From NCBI GenBank assembly GCA_035502995.1, contig DATJTW010000062.1, forward strand, positions 1-64,000: 64,000 nucleotides of DNA, in the 5' to 3' direction. Under the pieces are notes generated by a model. The model ran no database searches, was not told where the DNA came from, and saw only the letters and a list, made by a program, of their open reading frames with translations. The position numbers and the translations under genes were made by a program. Below are positions 17,674-25,283 of this stretch, in pieces. The DNA is from CADEED01 sp035502995 (GTDB lineage: Bacteria > Pseudomonadota > Gammaproteobacteria > Steroidobacterales > Steroidobacteraceae). Numbering within the stretch: the stretch's first letter is position 1; every line of letters starts with the position of its first letter.

Positions 17674-18441
17674 ATGACCTCGCATCGAACCGGTACCCGT
17701 GAAGAGTGGCGTGCGGCGCGCCTGCAATTGCTCGACGCCGAAAAGGATCTGACCCGCCGCAGCGACGCGCTGGCGCAGGCACGCCAGGCGCTGCCCTGGG
17801 TGCGCGTGAACAAGGACTACGGCTTCGACACCGAATCCGGGCCGGCGACGCTGAAGGACCTGTTCCGCGGCCGCTCGCAGCTGCTGGTCTATCACTTCAT
17901 GTTCGGGCCCACCTACACGCAGGGTTGCCCGTCGTGCTCCGCGATCGCCGACGGCTTCGACCGGATCGCGGTGCATCTCGCGAACCACGACGTCACGCTG
18001 ATGGCCGTCTCGCGCGCGGCGCTGCCCAAGCTGTTGGGCTATCGGCAGCGCATGGGCTGGCACTTCCCCTGGGCCTCGTCGCAGGGCGGCGAGTTCAACT
18101 TCGACTTCAACGTGTCGTTCACGGAGGAAGAACAGAAGCGCGGCACGATCGAATACAACTACGCGCGCAACGAACACGCGATGGACGCGACGGCCGCGCC
18201 GCCGCCGATCGTCGTCGACATCGCGCGCGGCGTCGGCGTCGACGTGCCTACCTACACGCGCGACCGGCCGGGCATGAGCTCGTTCGTGCAGGAAGGCGGC
18301 GTGGTCTATCACACGTATTCGACCTACGCGCGCGGGCTCGACGCGATCTGGAACATGTACCAGTGGCTCGACCGCGCGCCGAAGGGACGCAACGAGGAAG
18401 GCATCTGGTGGAAGCGTCACGACGAGTACGTGGCGCGCTGA
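17674..18441 (+). CDS. DUF899 thioredoxin-fold protein
   Basis: This 255-residue protein reads from ATG 17674. It matches the DUF899 family: V-N-K-D-Y-x-F near residue 47, L-x-D-L-F-x-G-R-S-Q-L-L-V-Y-H-F-M-F-G, then C-P-S-C at the start of a helix, and a W-x-x-x-H-D-E-Y tail. The fold is thioredoxin-like, and the C-P-S-C pair suggests a redox or binding role in the cytoplasm. The reaction is not known. A DUF2182 membrane protein follows 2 bp after its stop, so they form an operon. Confidence 0.88.
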   Translation: MTSHRTGTREEWRAARLQLLDAEKDLTRRSDALAQARQALPWVRVNKDYGFDTESGPATLKDLFRGRSQLLVYHFMFGPTYTQGCPSCSAIADGFDRIAVHLANHDVTLMAVSRAALPKLLGYRQRMGWHFPWASSQGGEFNFDFNVSFTEEEQKRGTIEYNYARNEHAMDATAAPPPIVVDIARGVGVDVPTYTRDRPGMSSFVQEGGVVYHTYSTYARGLDAIWNMYQWLDRAPKGRNEEGIWWKRHDEYVAR

Positions 18442-18443
18442 GC

Positions 18444-19214
18444 ATGCGCGCCGCGGACGCACCGCTGGTGGCAGGCGCGGCGCTGGTGTTCGTCGCCAGC
18501 GCCGCGCTCACCGTCTACTGGTCCGCCGCGATGCCGCCGATGGCGATGGACATGCCGGGCGGCTGGACGATGTCGATGACGTGGATGCGGATGCCGGGCC
18601 AGGGATGGGCCGGCGCCACCGTGTCGTTCGTCGCCATGTGGAGCGTGATGATGGTGGCGATGATGCTGCCGGCGTTCGTGCCGATGTTGATGCGTTACCG
18701 GGACGCGCGCCCCGGCGCGGCGCCGATCGAACTACTGGCCGTGGGCGCGGGCTACTTCGGCGCGTGGGCCGCGCTGGGGCTGGCGTGCTGGCCGGTCGGC
18801 GTGGCGGTCATGCACCTGGCGATGCGCGACGCCGCGGTCTCGCGAGCCATTCCGCTGCTCTCTGCGGCCACGCTGCTGCTCGCCGGCGCCTGGCAATTGA
18901 CGCGCTGGAAATTCCGTGAGCTCGCGCGCTGTCGCGACGAATCGCATCGCGAACGCGCACCGTGTTGCGCGGCGCGAGTCGAAGAACCGCCGCTGCATCA
19001 CGGCTGGCGACTCGGCCTGCGCTGCCTGCGCTGCTGCGCACCGCTGACGTTGCTGCTGCTCGTGATGGGCGCGATGGACCTGGTCGCGATGATCGGCGTC
19101 ACGGCCGCGATCTCTCTCGAGCGACTGGCCCCGCGCGGCGAGCGCTGGGCGCGGGTCATCGGATTCGTCGTGCTGCTCGCCGGACTCTCAGCGCTCGTTC
19201 GAGCACTGGAATAG
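18444..19214 (+). CDS. DUF2182 integral membrane protein
   Basis: This 256-residue protein has six or so membrane helices. It carries the DUF2182 marks: a Met-rich W-x-x-M-x-x-A-M-M-L-P segment, A-G-x-W-Q-L-T/P-x-K near the middle, C-x-x-x-C and C-C pairs, and G-L-R-C-x-x-C-C-A/G-P-L with M-G-A-M-D-L/N. The Met and Cys clusters could bind a metal such as copper, though no function is established. The start at 18444 lies 2 bp after the DUF899 stop. Its last 27 bp overlap the methyltransferase gene on the opposite strand. Confidence 0.85.
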   Translation: MRAADAPLVAGAALVFVASAALTVYWSAAMPPMAMDMPGGWTMSMTWMRMPGQGWAGATVSFVAMWSVMMVAMMLPAFVPMLMRYRDARPGAAPIELLAVGAGYFGAWAALGLACWPVGVAVMHLAMRDAAVSRAIPLLSAATLLLAGAWQLTRWKFRELARCRDESHRERAPCCAARVEEPPLHHGWRLGLRCLRCCAPLTLLLLVMGAMDLVAMIGVTAAISLERLAPRGERWARVIGFVVLLAGLSALVRALE

Positions 19215-19793
19215 CTGGCCCGGCGGGAAATTGCGCACCTCGCGGCTGCGCTCGACGCGCGCGAACGTCTCGCGCAGCACCGGCAGCACGCGCGCGGTGA
19301 ATTGATAGACGAGGAACCGGCCATCCGCCGCCAGCGCGTCCCGGCTCGCGGTCACGATGCTCCGTTGCAGCGCGCGCGGGAAGCTGCCCAGCGGGATGCC
19401 CGAGATGATCACATTCGCCGGCGGCAGGCCGTGTTTCGCCAGTAGTGAGGCGACGTCCTCCGCCGATCCCTGCTCCACGCGCAGGCGGTTGTCCGGCAAC
19501 GTCTCGCGCATGAACCGCACGAACTGCGGATTCGTCTCGATCGCAACCAGCCGCGCGTCGGCGCGCAGGCGCCGCAGGATCTCCGCGGTGAACGTGCCGA
19601 CGCCCGGCCCGTATTCGACGACCACGCGCGCCTGCGCCCAATCCACCGGCGCGAGCACGTGCTCCACCAGGAACCGCGAGCTCGGGATGACCGAGCCCAG
19701 CATCGACGGGTGCCGCAGGAAGTTGGTCGCGAACAGGAAGATCTCGGCCGCGCGCGAGCGCGGAGCGACCGTCGTCGTCTGGACGTCTTCCAC
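19188..19793 (-). CDS. Phospholipid N-methyltransferase-like (rRNA-methylase-fold) protein
   Basis: This 201-residue protein starts at GTG 19793, 2 bp after the glycosyltransferase stop. It has a class I SAM-dependent fold: VVEYGPGVGTFT is the SAM-binding loop, A-I-E-T-N is the acidic strand end, and S-G-I-P-L-G-S-F corresponds to motif IV. The N-terminal F-x-x-x-F-L-x-x-P-x-x-x-G-S-V-x-P-S-S is characteristic of PmtA-type enzymes, which methylate phosphatidylethanolamine toward phosphatidylcholine at the inner membrane. A phosphatidylserine decarboxylase gene 3.5 kb away could supply the substrate. Related ribosomal-RNA methylases share the fold, so the substrate is inferred. Confidence 0.8.
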   Translation of the reverse strand: MEDVQTTTVAPRSRAAEIFLFATNFLRHPSMLGSVIPSSRFLVEHVLAPVDWAQARVVVEYGPGVGTFTAEILRRLRADARLVAIETNPQFVRFMRETLPDNRLRVEQGSAEDVASLLAKHGLPPANVIISGIPLGSFPRALQRSIVTASRDALAADGRFLVYQFTARVLPVLRETFARVERSREVRNFPPGQLFQCSNER

Positions 19794-19795
19794 GT

Positions 19796-20845
19796 CTAGA
19801 TGGTCTGGCGGCGACCGGAGGCGACGACACCGCGCGGCGCGCGTTGTCCATGCGCCGGCACGAGGTTCGTCTCGAACTCGCGCGACGACATGTCCCAGCC
19901 CGAGCGCAGCGCGCGATCGCGGCAATTCTGCGGGTCGATCGTCAGCGCACGCAGCGCGGCGCGCGCCAGGTCCTGGTCCAGCGCGCCCGTGACGCCGTCG
20001 TCGACGACGTCGATCGGACCGGCCACCGGGAACGCGGCCACGGGCACGCCGCAGGCCATCGCCTCGAGATTCACCAGGCCGAACGTGTCCGTGAGGCTCG
20101 GGAACACCATGACGTCCGCGGCCGCGAGGTGCCGCGCCAGGTCTTCGCCGAAGCGGAATCCCGCGTACACGGCATCCGGGTACTGCGATTTCAGGCGCGT
20201 CAGCTCCGGTCCGTCGCCGATGACCATCTTCGTGCCGTGCCACGGCATCTTCAGGAATGCATCGATGTTCTTCTCGATCGCGACGCGGCCGACGTAGGTG
20301 GCGATGGGCCGCGGCAGGTCGAGGAACGACTTGTCGCGCGGCTTGAACAGTTCGGTGTCCACGCCACGCTGCCAGTTCACGAGATTGGTGAAACCGCGTT
20401 CGGCCAGCTGCTCGCGCACGGTCCGCGTGCTGACCATGCAGTGCGTCGCGGCACCGTGGAACCAGCGCAACGCGCGATACGACCACGCGGTCGGGATCGG
20501 CCAGCGCTGCCGCAGGTACTGCGGGAACTGCGTGTGGTAGGACGTGGTGAACCGCAGCCCGCGTGACACGCAGTAGCGCCGCGCCGACATGCCGAGCGGC
20601 CCTTCGGTCGCGATGTGGATGGCTTCGGGCTGGAATTCGTCCAGCAGGCGCGTCAGCTTCCGGTACGGAAACAGCGCCAGCCGGATCTCGGGGTAGCTAG
20701 GACAGGCGGTAGAGCGGAACAGCGTCGGGTTGATCACCCGCACCTCGTGGCCGAACTGCCCGAGGCATGCCACTGTCTGACGCAACGTACTGACGACGCC
20801 GTTGGTCTGGGGAGACCAGGCGTCGGTAACGATGACGATTCGCAT
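19796..20845 (-). CDS. Glycosyltransferase family 4 (GT-B fold)
   Basis: This 349-residue protein has the GT4 layout. The N-terminus reads MRIVIVTDAWSPQTNGV, with a Gly-rich nucleotide-facing loop. A central His sits in S-Y-H-T-Q-F-P. The donor-binding half contains Y-V-G-R-V-A-I-E-K-N-I, D-G-P-E and the E-x7-E-like L-T-D-T-F-G-L-V-N-L-E-A-M-A-C-G-V-P-V. Close relatives act on diacylglycerol or lipid acceptors, such as mannosyl- or glucuronosyl-transferases making glycolipids. Here it is followed 2 bp later by the PmtA-like gene. A lipid acceptor is inferred, and the sugar donor is unknown. Confidence 0.88.
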   Translation of the reverse strand: MRIVIVTDAWSPQTNGVVSTLRQTVACLGQFGHEVRVINPTLFRSTACPSYPEIRLALFPYRKLTRLLDEFQPEAIHIATEGPLGMSARRYCVSRGLRFTTSYHTQFPQYLRQRWPIPTAWSYRALRWFHGAATHCMVSTRTVREQLAERGFTNLVNWQRGVDTELFKPRDKSFLDLPRPIATYVGRVAIEKNIDAFLKMPWHGTKMVIGDGPELTRLKSQYPDAVYAGFRFGEDLARHLAAADVMVFPSLTDTFGLVNLEAMACGVPVAAFPVAGPIDVVDDGVTGALDQDLARAALRALTIDPQNCRDRALRSGWDMSSREFETNLVPAHGQRAPRGVVASGRRQTI

Positions 20846-21014
20846 GCCTCACAGTGGCCGCCGGGCGTGACGCTTCCGTGAACCGCCCGCTAAGCTTTCT
20901 TTGCGATTCAGCGTAAAGCGAGAGCTGGGTCACGTCCGGCGCCCTCCGGCACGGGATCGCGGCGGCCGTCATCTTGCTGTTATGAAAACGAGATATTTCG
21001 TTCACCGGAATCCA

Positions 21015-21028
21015 GCGTCGCGCGACGC
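21015..21028. promoter_or_regulatory. Perfect palindrome GCGTCGCGCGACGC before the DUF962-like gene
   Basis: This 14-bp palindrome ends 21 bp before ATG 21050 and is followed by an AT-rich stretch and an AAGGA ribosome binding site at 21039-21043. It could be an operator or form a hairpin in the mRNA leader. Confidence 0.35.
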
Positions 21029-21049
21029 ATTCATTAATAAGGACTCACC

Positions 21050-21688
21050 ATGCAAAGCTTCCTGCAGGCACTGCGGACCCAGCGCTGGGACGATCACCGC
21101 TACTACCACCACAGCCGGATCAACCAGTCCCTGCACCTGGTCAGCGCCATCAGCTTCCTGGCCGCGTACGTGCTGCTGTTCACCAATCCCGCCGCCGCCG
21201 CGCTGGTCGGCTGGCTGATCGCGATGGTGAGCCGCCAGAGCGGCCACTTCTTCTTCGAGCCGAAGGGCTACGACGTCGTCAATGATGCGACGCACGAGCA
21301 CAAGGAAGACATCAAGGTGGGTTACAACCTGCAGCGCAAGATCATCCTGCAGGGCATCTGGGTGCTGTCGCCGCTGGTGCTGTGGGCCGAGCCGACCTTG
21401 TTCGGCCTGCTGCCGCCGATCACGTCGACCGCCGACGCGATCAACCAGGTCGGCCTCGTGTGGTTAGTCGTCGGCGTGGGCGGCCTGCTGTTCCGCACCG
21501 TACACCTCTTCTTCATCCGCGACGTGCAGACCGGCCTCGTGTGGCTGACCAAGATCCTCACGGACCCCTTCCACGACATCAAGCTTTATTGGAAGTCGCC
21601 GCTGTACTTGATGAAGGGAGAGCTGATCGACCCCAACCACGGAAAAGGCCACGGGCCCGAAGAGTCTCTCGTCGCACGCGGCGCCTGA
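21050..21688 (+). CDS. DUF962/Mpo1-like integral membrane protein
   Basis: This 212-residue protein reads from ATG 21050 with AAGGA 6 bases upstream. Four or so membrane helices are seen. Near the N-terminus, Y-Y-H-H-S-R-I-N-Q-S-L-H matches the Y-H-x-x-x-x-N-x-x-x-H pattern of the DUF962 family, and a second S-G-H-F-F-F-E-P-K segment adds another His. In yeast, Mpo1 of this family is an iron-dependent dioxygenase in fatty acid alpha-oxidation. Whether this distant bacterial member has that activity is not known. The last 110 bp overlap the end of the aminotransferase gene on the other strand. Confidence 0.65.
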   Translation: MQSFLQALRTQRWDDHRYYHHSRINQSLHLVSAISFLAAYVLLFTNPAAAALVGWLIAMVSRQSGHFFFEPKGYDVVNDATHEHKEDIKVGYNLQRKIILQGIWVLSPLVLWAEPTLFGLLPPITSTADAINQVGLVWLVVGVGGLLFRTVHLFFIRDVQTGLVWLTKILTDPFHDIKLYWKSPLYLMKGELIDPNHGKGHGPEESLVARGA

Positions 21689-23303
21689 TCGCCGCGTTCG
21701 TCAGTTCGGGCGCGGTCCACCACCAGCCGTCGCGTTCCATCGCGGCGGCTGCATCGACGATGCGCCGCGCGATCTGCGCGAAGTCGTCTTCGGGCAGATC
21801 GATGCGGAAGATCAGCCGCCCCGTGCCGACCCAGCTCAGCGCCAGCCCTGCCGCGCGCAGGTAGTACTGCAGCATCCAGTTGTAGCGCGACGGGCGCGTA
21901 TAAAGGAGTGACCAGATGGACTGGAAGTTGACGACCTGCAACGGCAGGCCGGCGCCGGCGAGCGTGGCGTTCAGTTCGCCCGCGCGGCGGTTCCACGTCG
22001 CATCCAGCCCGATGTATTTCGCGCGCACCGACTCGCTCTCCAGCGCCACGAGGAATTCATGCATCGCGCCCATCACGTAGGGATGCGAGTTGAACGTGCC
22101 GCGCGCGAAACACACGTCGGCCGGCGCGTCCTCGCGGAAGCGTTTCATCAGGTCCTTGCGCCCGCACAACACGCCGACCGGCAGACCGCCGCCGAGCGTC
22201 TTGCCGTAGGTGACGAGATCGGCGCGCACGCCGAAGTATTCCTGCGCGCCGCCGGCCGCGAGCCGGAAGCCCATGAACACCTCGTCGAAGATCAGTACGA
22301 TGTTGCGCGCGGTGCAGACCTCGCGCAGCTCGAGCAGCCAGGCGCGGTAAGCGTCGCGATCGAAATGCGCCTTGCGGCCGCTGTCGAGCAGCATCGAATC
22401 CGACGGCGCGTTGCCGTTCGGATGCATCGCCTGCAGCGGGTTCACCAGCACGCAGGCGATGTCGGTGCGCGTGCGCAGCACCTTCAGCGACTTCGCGCTC
22501 ATGTCCGCCAGCGTGTACGTCTCGTGCGCGGTGATCGGGTTGCCGATGCCGGGCTGCACGTCGCCCCACCAGCCGTGGTACGCGCCGCAGAAGCGCACGA
22601 GATGCGTGCGGCGCGTGTGATAACGCGCGAGGCGCACGGCCTGCATCACGGCCTCGGTGCCCGACATGTGGAACGAGACTTCGTCGAGACCCGAGATCTC
22701 GCGCAGTCGGCGCACGTTGTACGCGAGCACGGGATGAAAGCTGCCGAGCACGGGGCCGAGGTCCGCGACGAGCTTCGCTCCGCGCTCGATGCAGCCCTTG
22801 TAGAAGTCCGTGCCGAACACGTTGACGCCGTACGAACCGGTGAGGTCGTACAGCTCGTTGCCGTCGAGATCGATGACCGTCGAACCCTGCGACGACTGCA
22901 GGAAGTTGCCGCCCTTGAGATGTTTGCGCACGAACGAGCTGAACTGGAACGGCACGCGGTAGCGCGACGTGAACTGCACGTCGGAGACGCCGCCGGCGAT
23001 CTCGGCGGAAGCCTGCGCGGATTTCGCGAAACGTTGCGCGTACAGCGCGGCGAGCCGGTCGAACGCGGCCCGGCGCTGCGTGGCGACCTCGCGCGGCGCG
23101 CCGTCGGCGCAGAAAAATTCGTTCTCGTCGTATTCGTAGAACGGCACGAGCTTCGCGAGCCGCCGCGACCATTTCGAGTGGCCGGCGAGCGAACGATGTT
23201 TGGCACGCGACAGGACCAGCCGGCGCTGCGCCTTGCGCAGCAGCCAGACCGCGAGCAACGCGCCGAGGACGATGAGGACCAGGTTCAGGGGGGTGACGTT
23301 CAT
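21579..23303 (-). CDS. Membrane-anchored class III PLP-dependent aminotransferase
   Basis: This 574-residue protein starts with a membrane helix (about 5-25) followed by a basic stretch, which is unusual because this family is normally soluble. The PLP fold shows S-G-T-E-A-V near 215, the Y-H-G-W pocket near 245, I-F-D-E-V-F-M-G-F-R near 348, and the Schiff-base Lys in T-Y-G-K-T-L-G-G-G near 373. The match is to glutamate-1-semialdehyde aminomutase/ornithine-type enzymes. It diverges from the phosphatidylserine decarboxylase gene across about 42 bp. A role on a membrane-bound amino-lipid or acyl substrate is plausible but unproven. Confidence 0.85.
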   Translation of the reverse strand: MNVTPLNLVLIVLGALLAVWLLRKAQRRLVLSRAKHRSLAGHSKWSRRLAKLVPFYEYDENEFFCADGAPREVATQRRAAFDRLAALYAQRFAKSAQASAEIAGGVSDVQFTSRYRVPFQFSSFVRKHLKGGNFLQSSQGSTVIDLDGNELYDLTGSYGVNVFGTDFYKGCIERGAKLVADLGPVLGSFHPVLAYNVRRLREISGLDEVSFHMSGTEAVMQAVRLARYHTRRTHLVRFCGAYHGWWGDVQPGIGNPITAHETYTLADMSAKSLKVLRTRTDIACVLVNPLQAMHPNGNAPSDSMLLDSGRKAHFDRDAYRAWLLELREVCTARNIVLIFDEVFMGFRLAAGGAQEYFGVRADLVTYGKTLGGGLPVGVLCGRKDLMKRFREDAPADVCFARGTFNSHPYVMGAMHEFLVALESESVRAKYIGLDATWNRRAGELNATLAGAGLPLQVVNFQSIWSLLYTRPSRYNWMLQYYLRAAGLALSWVGTGRLIFRIDLPEDDFAQIARRIVDAAAAMERDGWWWTAPELTNAAIRRRVRRETLRARGLFRGWGRSALPSSSTAATSNKA

Positions 23304-23345
23304 GGCGCAGAACTCTATTGCCGCCGTTTTTCAGGGGGATGACAT

Positions 23346-24191
23346 TTGACGATGAACCTGCGCGAAGACCTGAGCTTCCTGCTGACCAACCGCGTACCGC
23401 GGCGCGCATTGACGCGTTTCATGGGCTGGTTGAGCCCGATCGAGCAGCCGCTGGTGCGCTCGGCGGCGCTGGGCTTGTGGAAGACGTTCTCGGATCTCGA
23501 CCTCAGCGACGCGAAGAAGAGCGAGTTCCGCAGCGTGCAGGACTGCTTCACGCGCGAGCTGCGCGCGGGCGCGCGGCCCATCTACCCGGATCCGGACGTG
23601 TTGACCAGTCCCTGCGACGGCATCGTCGGCGCGTCGGGTGTCGTCACCGGCGGCACCGTCATCCAGGCGAAGGGGTTTCCGTACGAGCTCGCCGAGTTGT
23701 TGGGCGACGCGGCGCTGGCGCGCGAGTACGAAGGCGGCACGTTCGTCACGTTGCGCATCACGCCGACGATGTACCACCGCTTCCACGCGCCGGCGGACCT
23801 GCGCGTCGACCACGTCACGTACATCTCGGGCGATACGTGGAACGTCTACCCGATCGCGCTGAAACGCGTCGAGCGATTGTTCTGCCGCAACGAGCGTGCG
23901 GTGCTGCGTTGCCGGCTGTCGGCCAGCGACACGCCGATGCTGCTGGTGCCCGTCGCGGCCATCCTCGTGGCCAGCATCCGGCTGCATTGCGCCGACGTGC
24001 TGCTGCACCTCAAATACCGGGGGCCCAACGAAATCCCCTGCGACGCGCGGTATTCGAAAGGTGAAGAGATGGGCTGGTTCCAGCACGGCTCGACGATCCT
24101 CGCCTTCGTGCCGCCCGGCATCCGGCTCCACGAGAGTTTGTCCGAGGGGAAACGCCTGCGGATGGGCGAACCGCTGTTGCGGACGCGCTGA
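23346..24191 (+). CDS. psd: Phosphatidylserine decarboxylase proenzyme
   Basis: This protein makes phosphatidylethanolamine from phosphatidylserine at the inner membrane, using a pyruvoyl group formed by self-cleavage. From TTG 23346 it has 281 residues; TTG sits 7 bases after AGGGGG, while ATG 23352 is the conventional alternative two codons later. Visible marks are S-P-C-D-G (catalytic Asp), H-R-F-H-A-P (catalytic His), and the cleavage site His-Gly-Ser-Thr near residue 248, where most family members have Leu-Gly-Ser-Thr. The resulting alpha chain would be about 33 residues. The gene diverges from the aminotransferase gene. Confidence 0.9.
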   Translation: MTMNLREDLSFLLTNRVPRRALTRFMGWLSPIEQPLVRSAALGLWKTFSDLDLSDAKKSEFRSVQDCFTRELRAGARPIYPDPDVLTSPCDGIVGASGVVTGGTVIQAKGFPYELAELLGDAALAREYEGGTFVTLRITPTMYHRFHAPADLRVDHVTYISGDTWNVYPIALKRVERLFCRNERAVLRCRLSASDTPMLLVPVAAILVASIRLHCADVLLHLKYRGPNEIPCDARYSKGEEMGWFQHGSTILAFVPPGIRLHESLSEGKRLRMGEPLLRTR

Positions 24192-24226
24192 GCGCGAGCG
24201 GGTTCCTACGCGCTGTCCGCCGATGT

Positions 24227-24244
24227 CGCGCCGGATCCGGCGCG
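24227..24244. terminator. Perfect 18-bp palindrome after psd
   Basis: CGCGCCGGATCCGGCGCG lies 36 bp beyond the psd stop and 43 bp before the next start. It can fold into a GC-rich hairpin and may end the psd transcript, but no T-tract follows. It could instead be a protein-binding site for the downstream gene pair. Confidence 0.4.
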
Positions 24245-24287
24245 CACGCTCGCTGTGCGCCCGGCGCGCGGCCCCTACATTGTTGCC

Positions 24288-24722
24288 ATGAACATCCCCA
24301 ACGAAGCATTGGTCGTGGTCGGCGACGGACGAAAGGCGCTGTTCCTGCGCAATCGCGGCACGCCCGCCAACCCGGAGCTCGTCTACGAAGACGAGATGGA
24401 ACACACCAACGCGCCGACGCGCGAGCTGGGCACCGACCGCCCCGGCCGCAAGCACGGCGCCGACGGCGTCTCGCGCAGCGCGATCGAGGAGACGGACCAG
24501 CACGACCGCGCCGAGCAGCAGTTCGCGCACGCGGTCGCCGACACGCTCTACAAGATGGGCCATGCGGACAAATTTCGCGCGGTGGTCGTCGTCGCGCCGC
24601 CCCGCGCGCTCGGCCATTTGCGCGCCGCGCTGCACCCGGAAGTGACGCAGCGGCTCGTCGGCGAGGTTGCGAAGGACCTGGTCGCGCACACGCTGCCGGA
24701 CATCAGCAAACACCTGAGTTGA
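24288..24722 (+). CDS. Host-attachment-like protein
   Basis: This 144-residue soluble protein resembles the host attachment protein family first described in plant-associated Agrobacterium. It shows an N-terminal V-V-x-D-G-R-K-A-x-F/L strand, a central charged segment (D-R-P-G-R), and a C-terminal part with V-V-V-A-P-P-R-x-L-G-x-L-R followed by V-x-x-E-V-x-K-D-L. The fold is like that of peptide-chain-release-factor-type domains. The biological role is not settled. It is followed after 9 bp by a small acidic protein gene, so they form an operon. Confidence 0.8.
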   Translation: MNIPNEALVVVGDGRKALFLRNRGTPANPELVYEDEMEHTNAPTRELGTDRPGRKHGADGVSRSAIEETDQHDRAEQQFAHAVADTLYKMGHADKFRAVVVVAPPRALGHLRAALHPEVTQRLVGEVAKDLVAHTLPDISKHLS

Positions 24723-24731
24723 GGAATCCCC

Positions 24732-25094
24732 ATGCCGAAACGCGCTCACATCGACGATTTCGCGGACGCCGCGGTGGAACGGATCGGACAGATCACGCCG
24801 GGCCACGACATCGCCTCGCTGGGCCCGAGTGACAGCTCGGACAGCGGCTCCGACCTGATGGGCCTGCATTCCGGCGTCGACAGCACCAGCGACCGGCACG
24901 GCACGGGCGAACGCGCCAGCGCCGGGGATTCCGAAGTCGACGACGACGTCCGCGCCGACGCGGACATCGTGCCCGATCGCGTCGTCGATTCGTCGCGCGC
25001 CGGGCTCGGCGGCGGCCTCGACCAGGCCGAGGAAGCGCAGCTCGGCATCACCGACGAGCAGCTCGAGGAGCTGGATTTCGACGACGACGAATGA
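24732..25094 (+). CDS. Small acidic protein of unknown function
   Basis: This 120-residue protein is rich in Asp, Ser and Gly and ends in Leu-Asp-Phe-Asp-Asp-Asp-Glu. It has no signal peptide or membrane segment and is probably mostly disordered. A short N-terminal part (KRAHIDDFADAAVERIGQIT) could fold as a helix. It is read 9 bp after the host-attachment-like gene. I recognise no family. A charge-rich partner or chaperone-like role would be speculation. Confidence 0.65.
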   Translation: MPKRAHIDDFADAAVERIGQITPGHDIASLGPSDSSDSGSDLMGLHSGVDSTSDRHGTGERASAGDSEVDDDVRADADIVPDRVVDSSRAGLGGGLDQAEEAQLGITDEQLEELDFDDDE

Positions 25095-25098
25095 GTGG

Positions 25099-25115
25099 CT
25101 GCCGCATCGCGGCAG
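25099..25115 (+). terminator. Hairpin after the acidic protein gene
   Basis: A 7-bp stem (CTGCCGC/GCGGCAG) with loop ATC follows the stop codon by 4 bp. The T-tract is poor, so it is a weak candidate. The rest of 25116-25283 should hold the TonB receptor promoter; no clear boxes are visible. Confidence 0.4.
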
Positions 25116-25283
25116 TAGTTAGCGTCCGCGTCGAGTCGCCGCAGGGCGGTTTATTGCGACGCAGGATCCATCGCCACGCGTAGTCCTCGCCTGACCGGAA
25201 CTGGCGGGTACCCCACACATCTATTTCCCGTTTCTTTCGGGAAGCTCTCCCCATCTGTCGCAGTGTTGCCACGAGGGGTCAGC

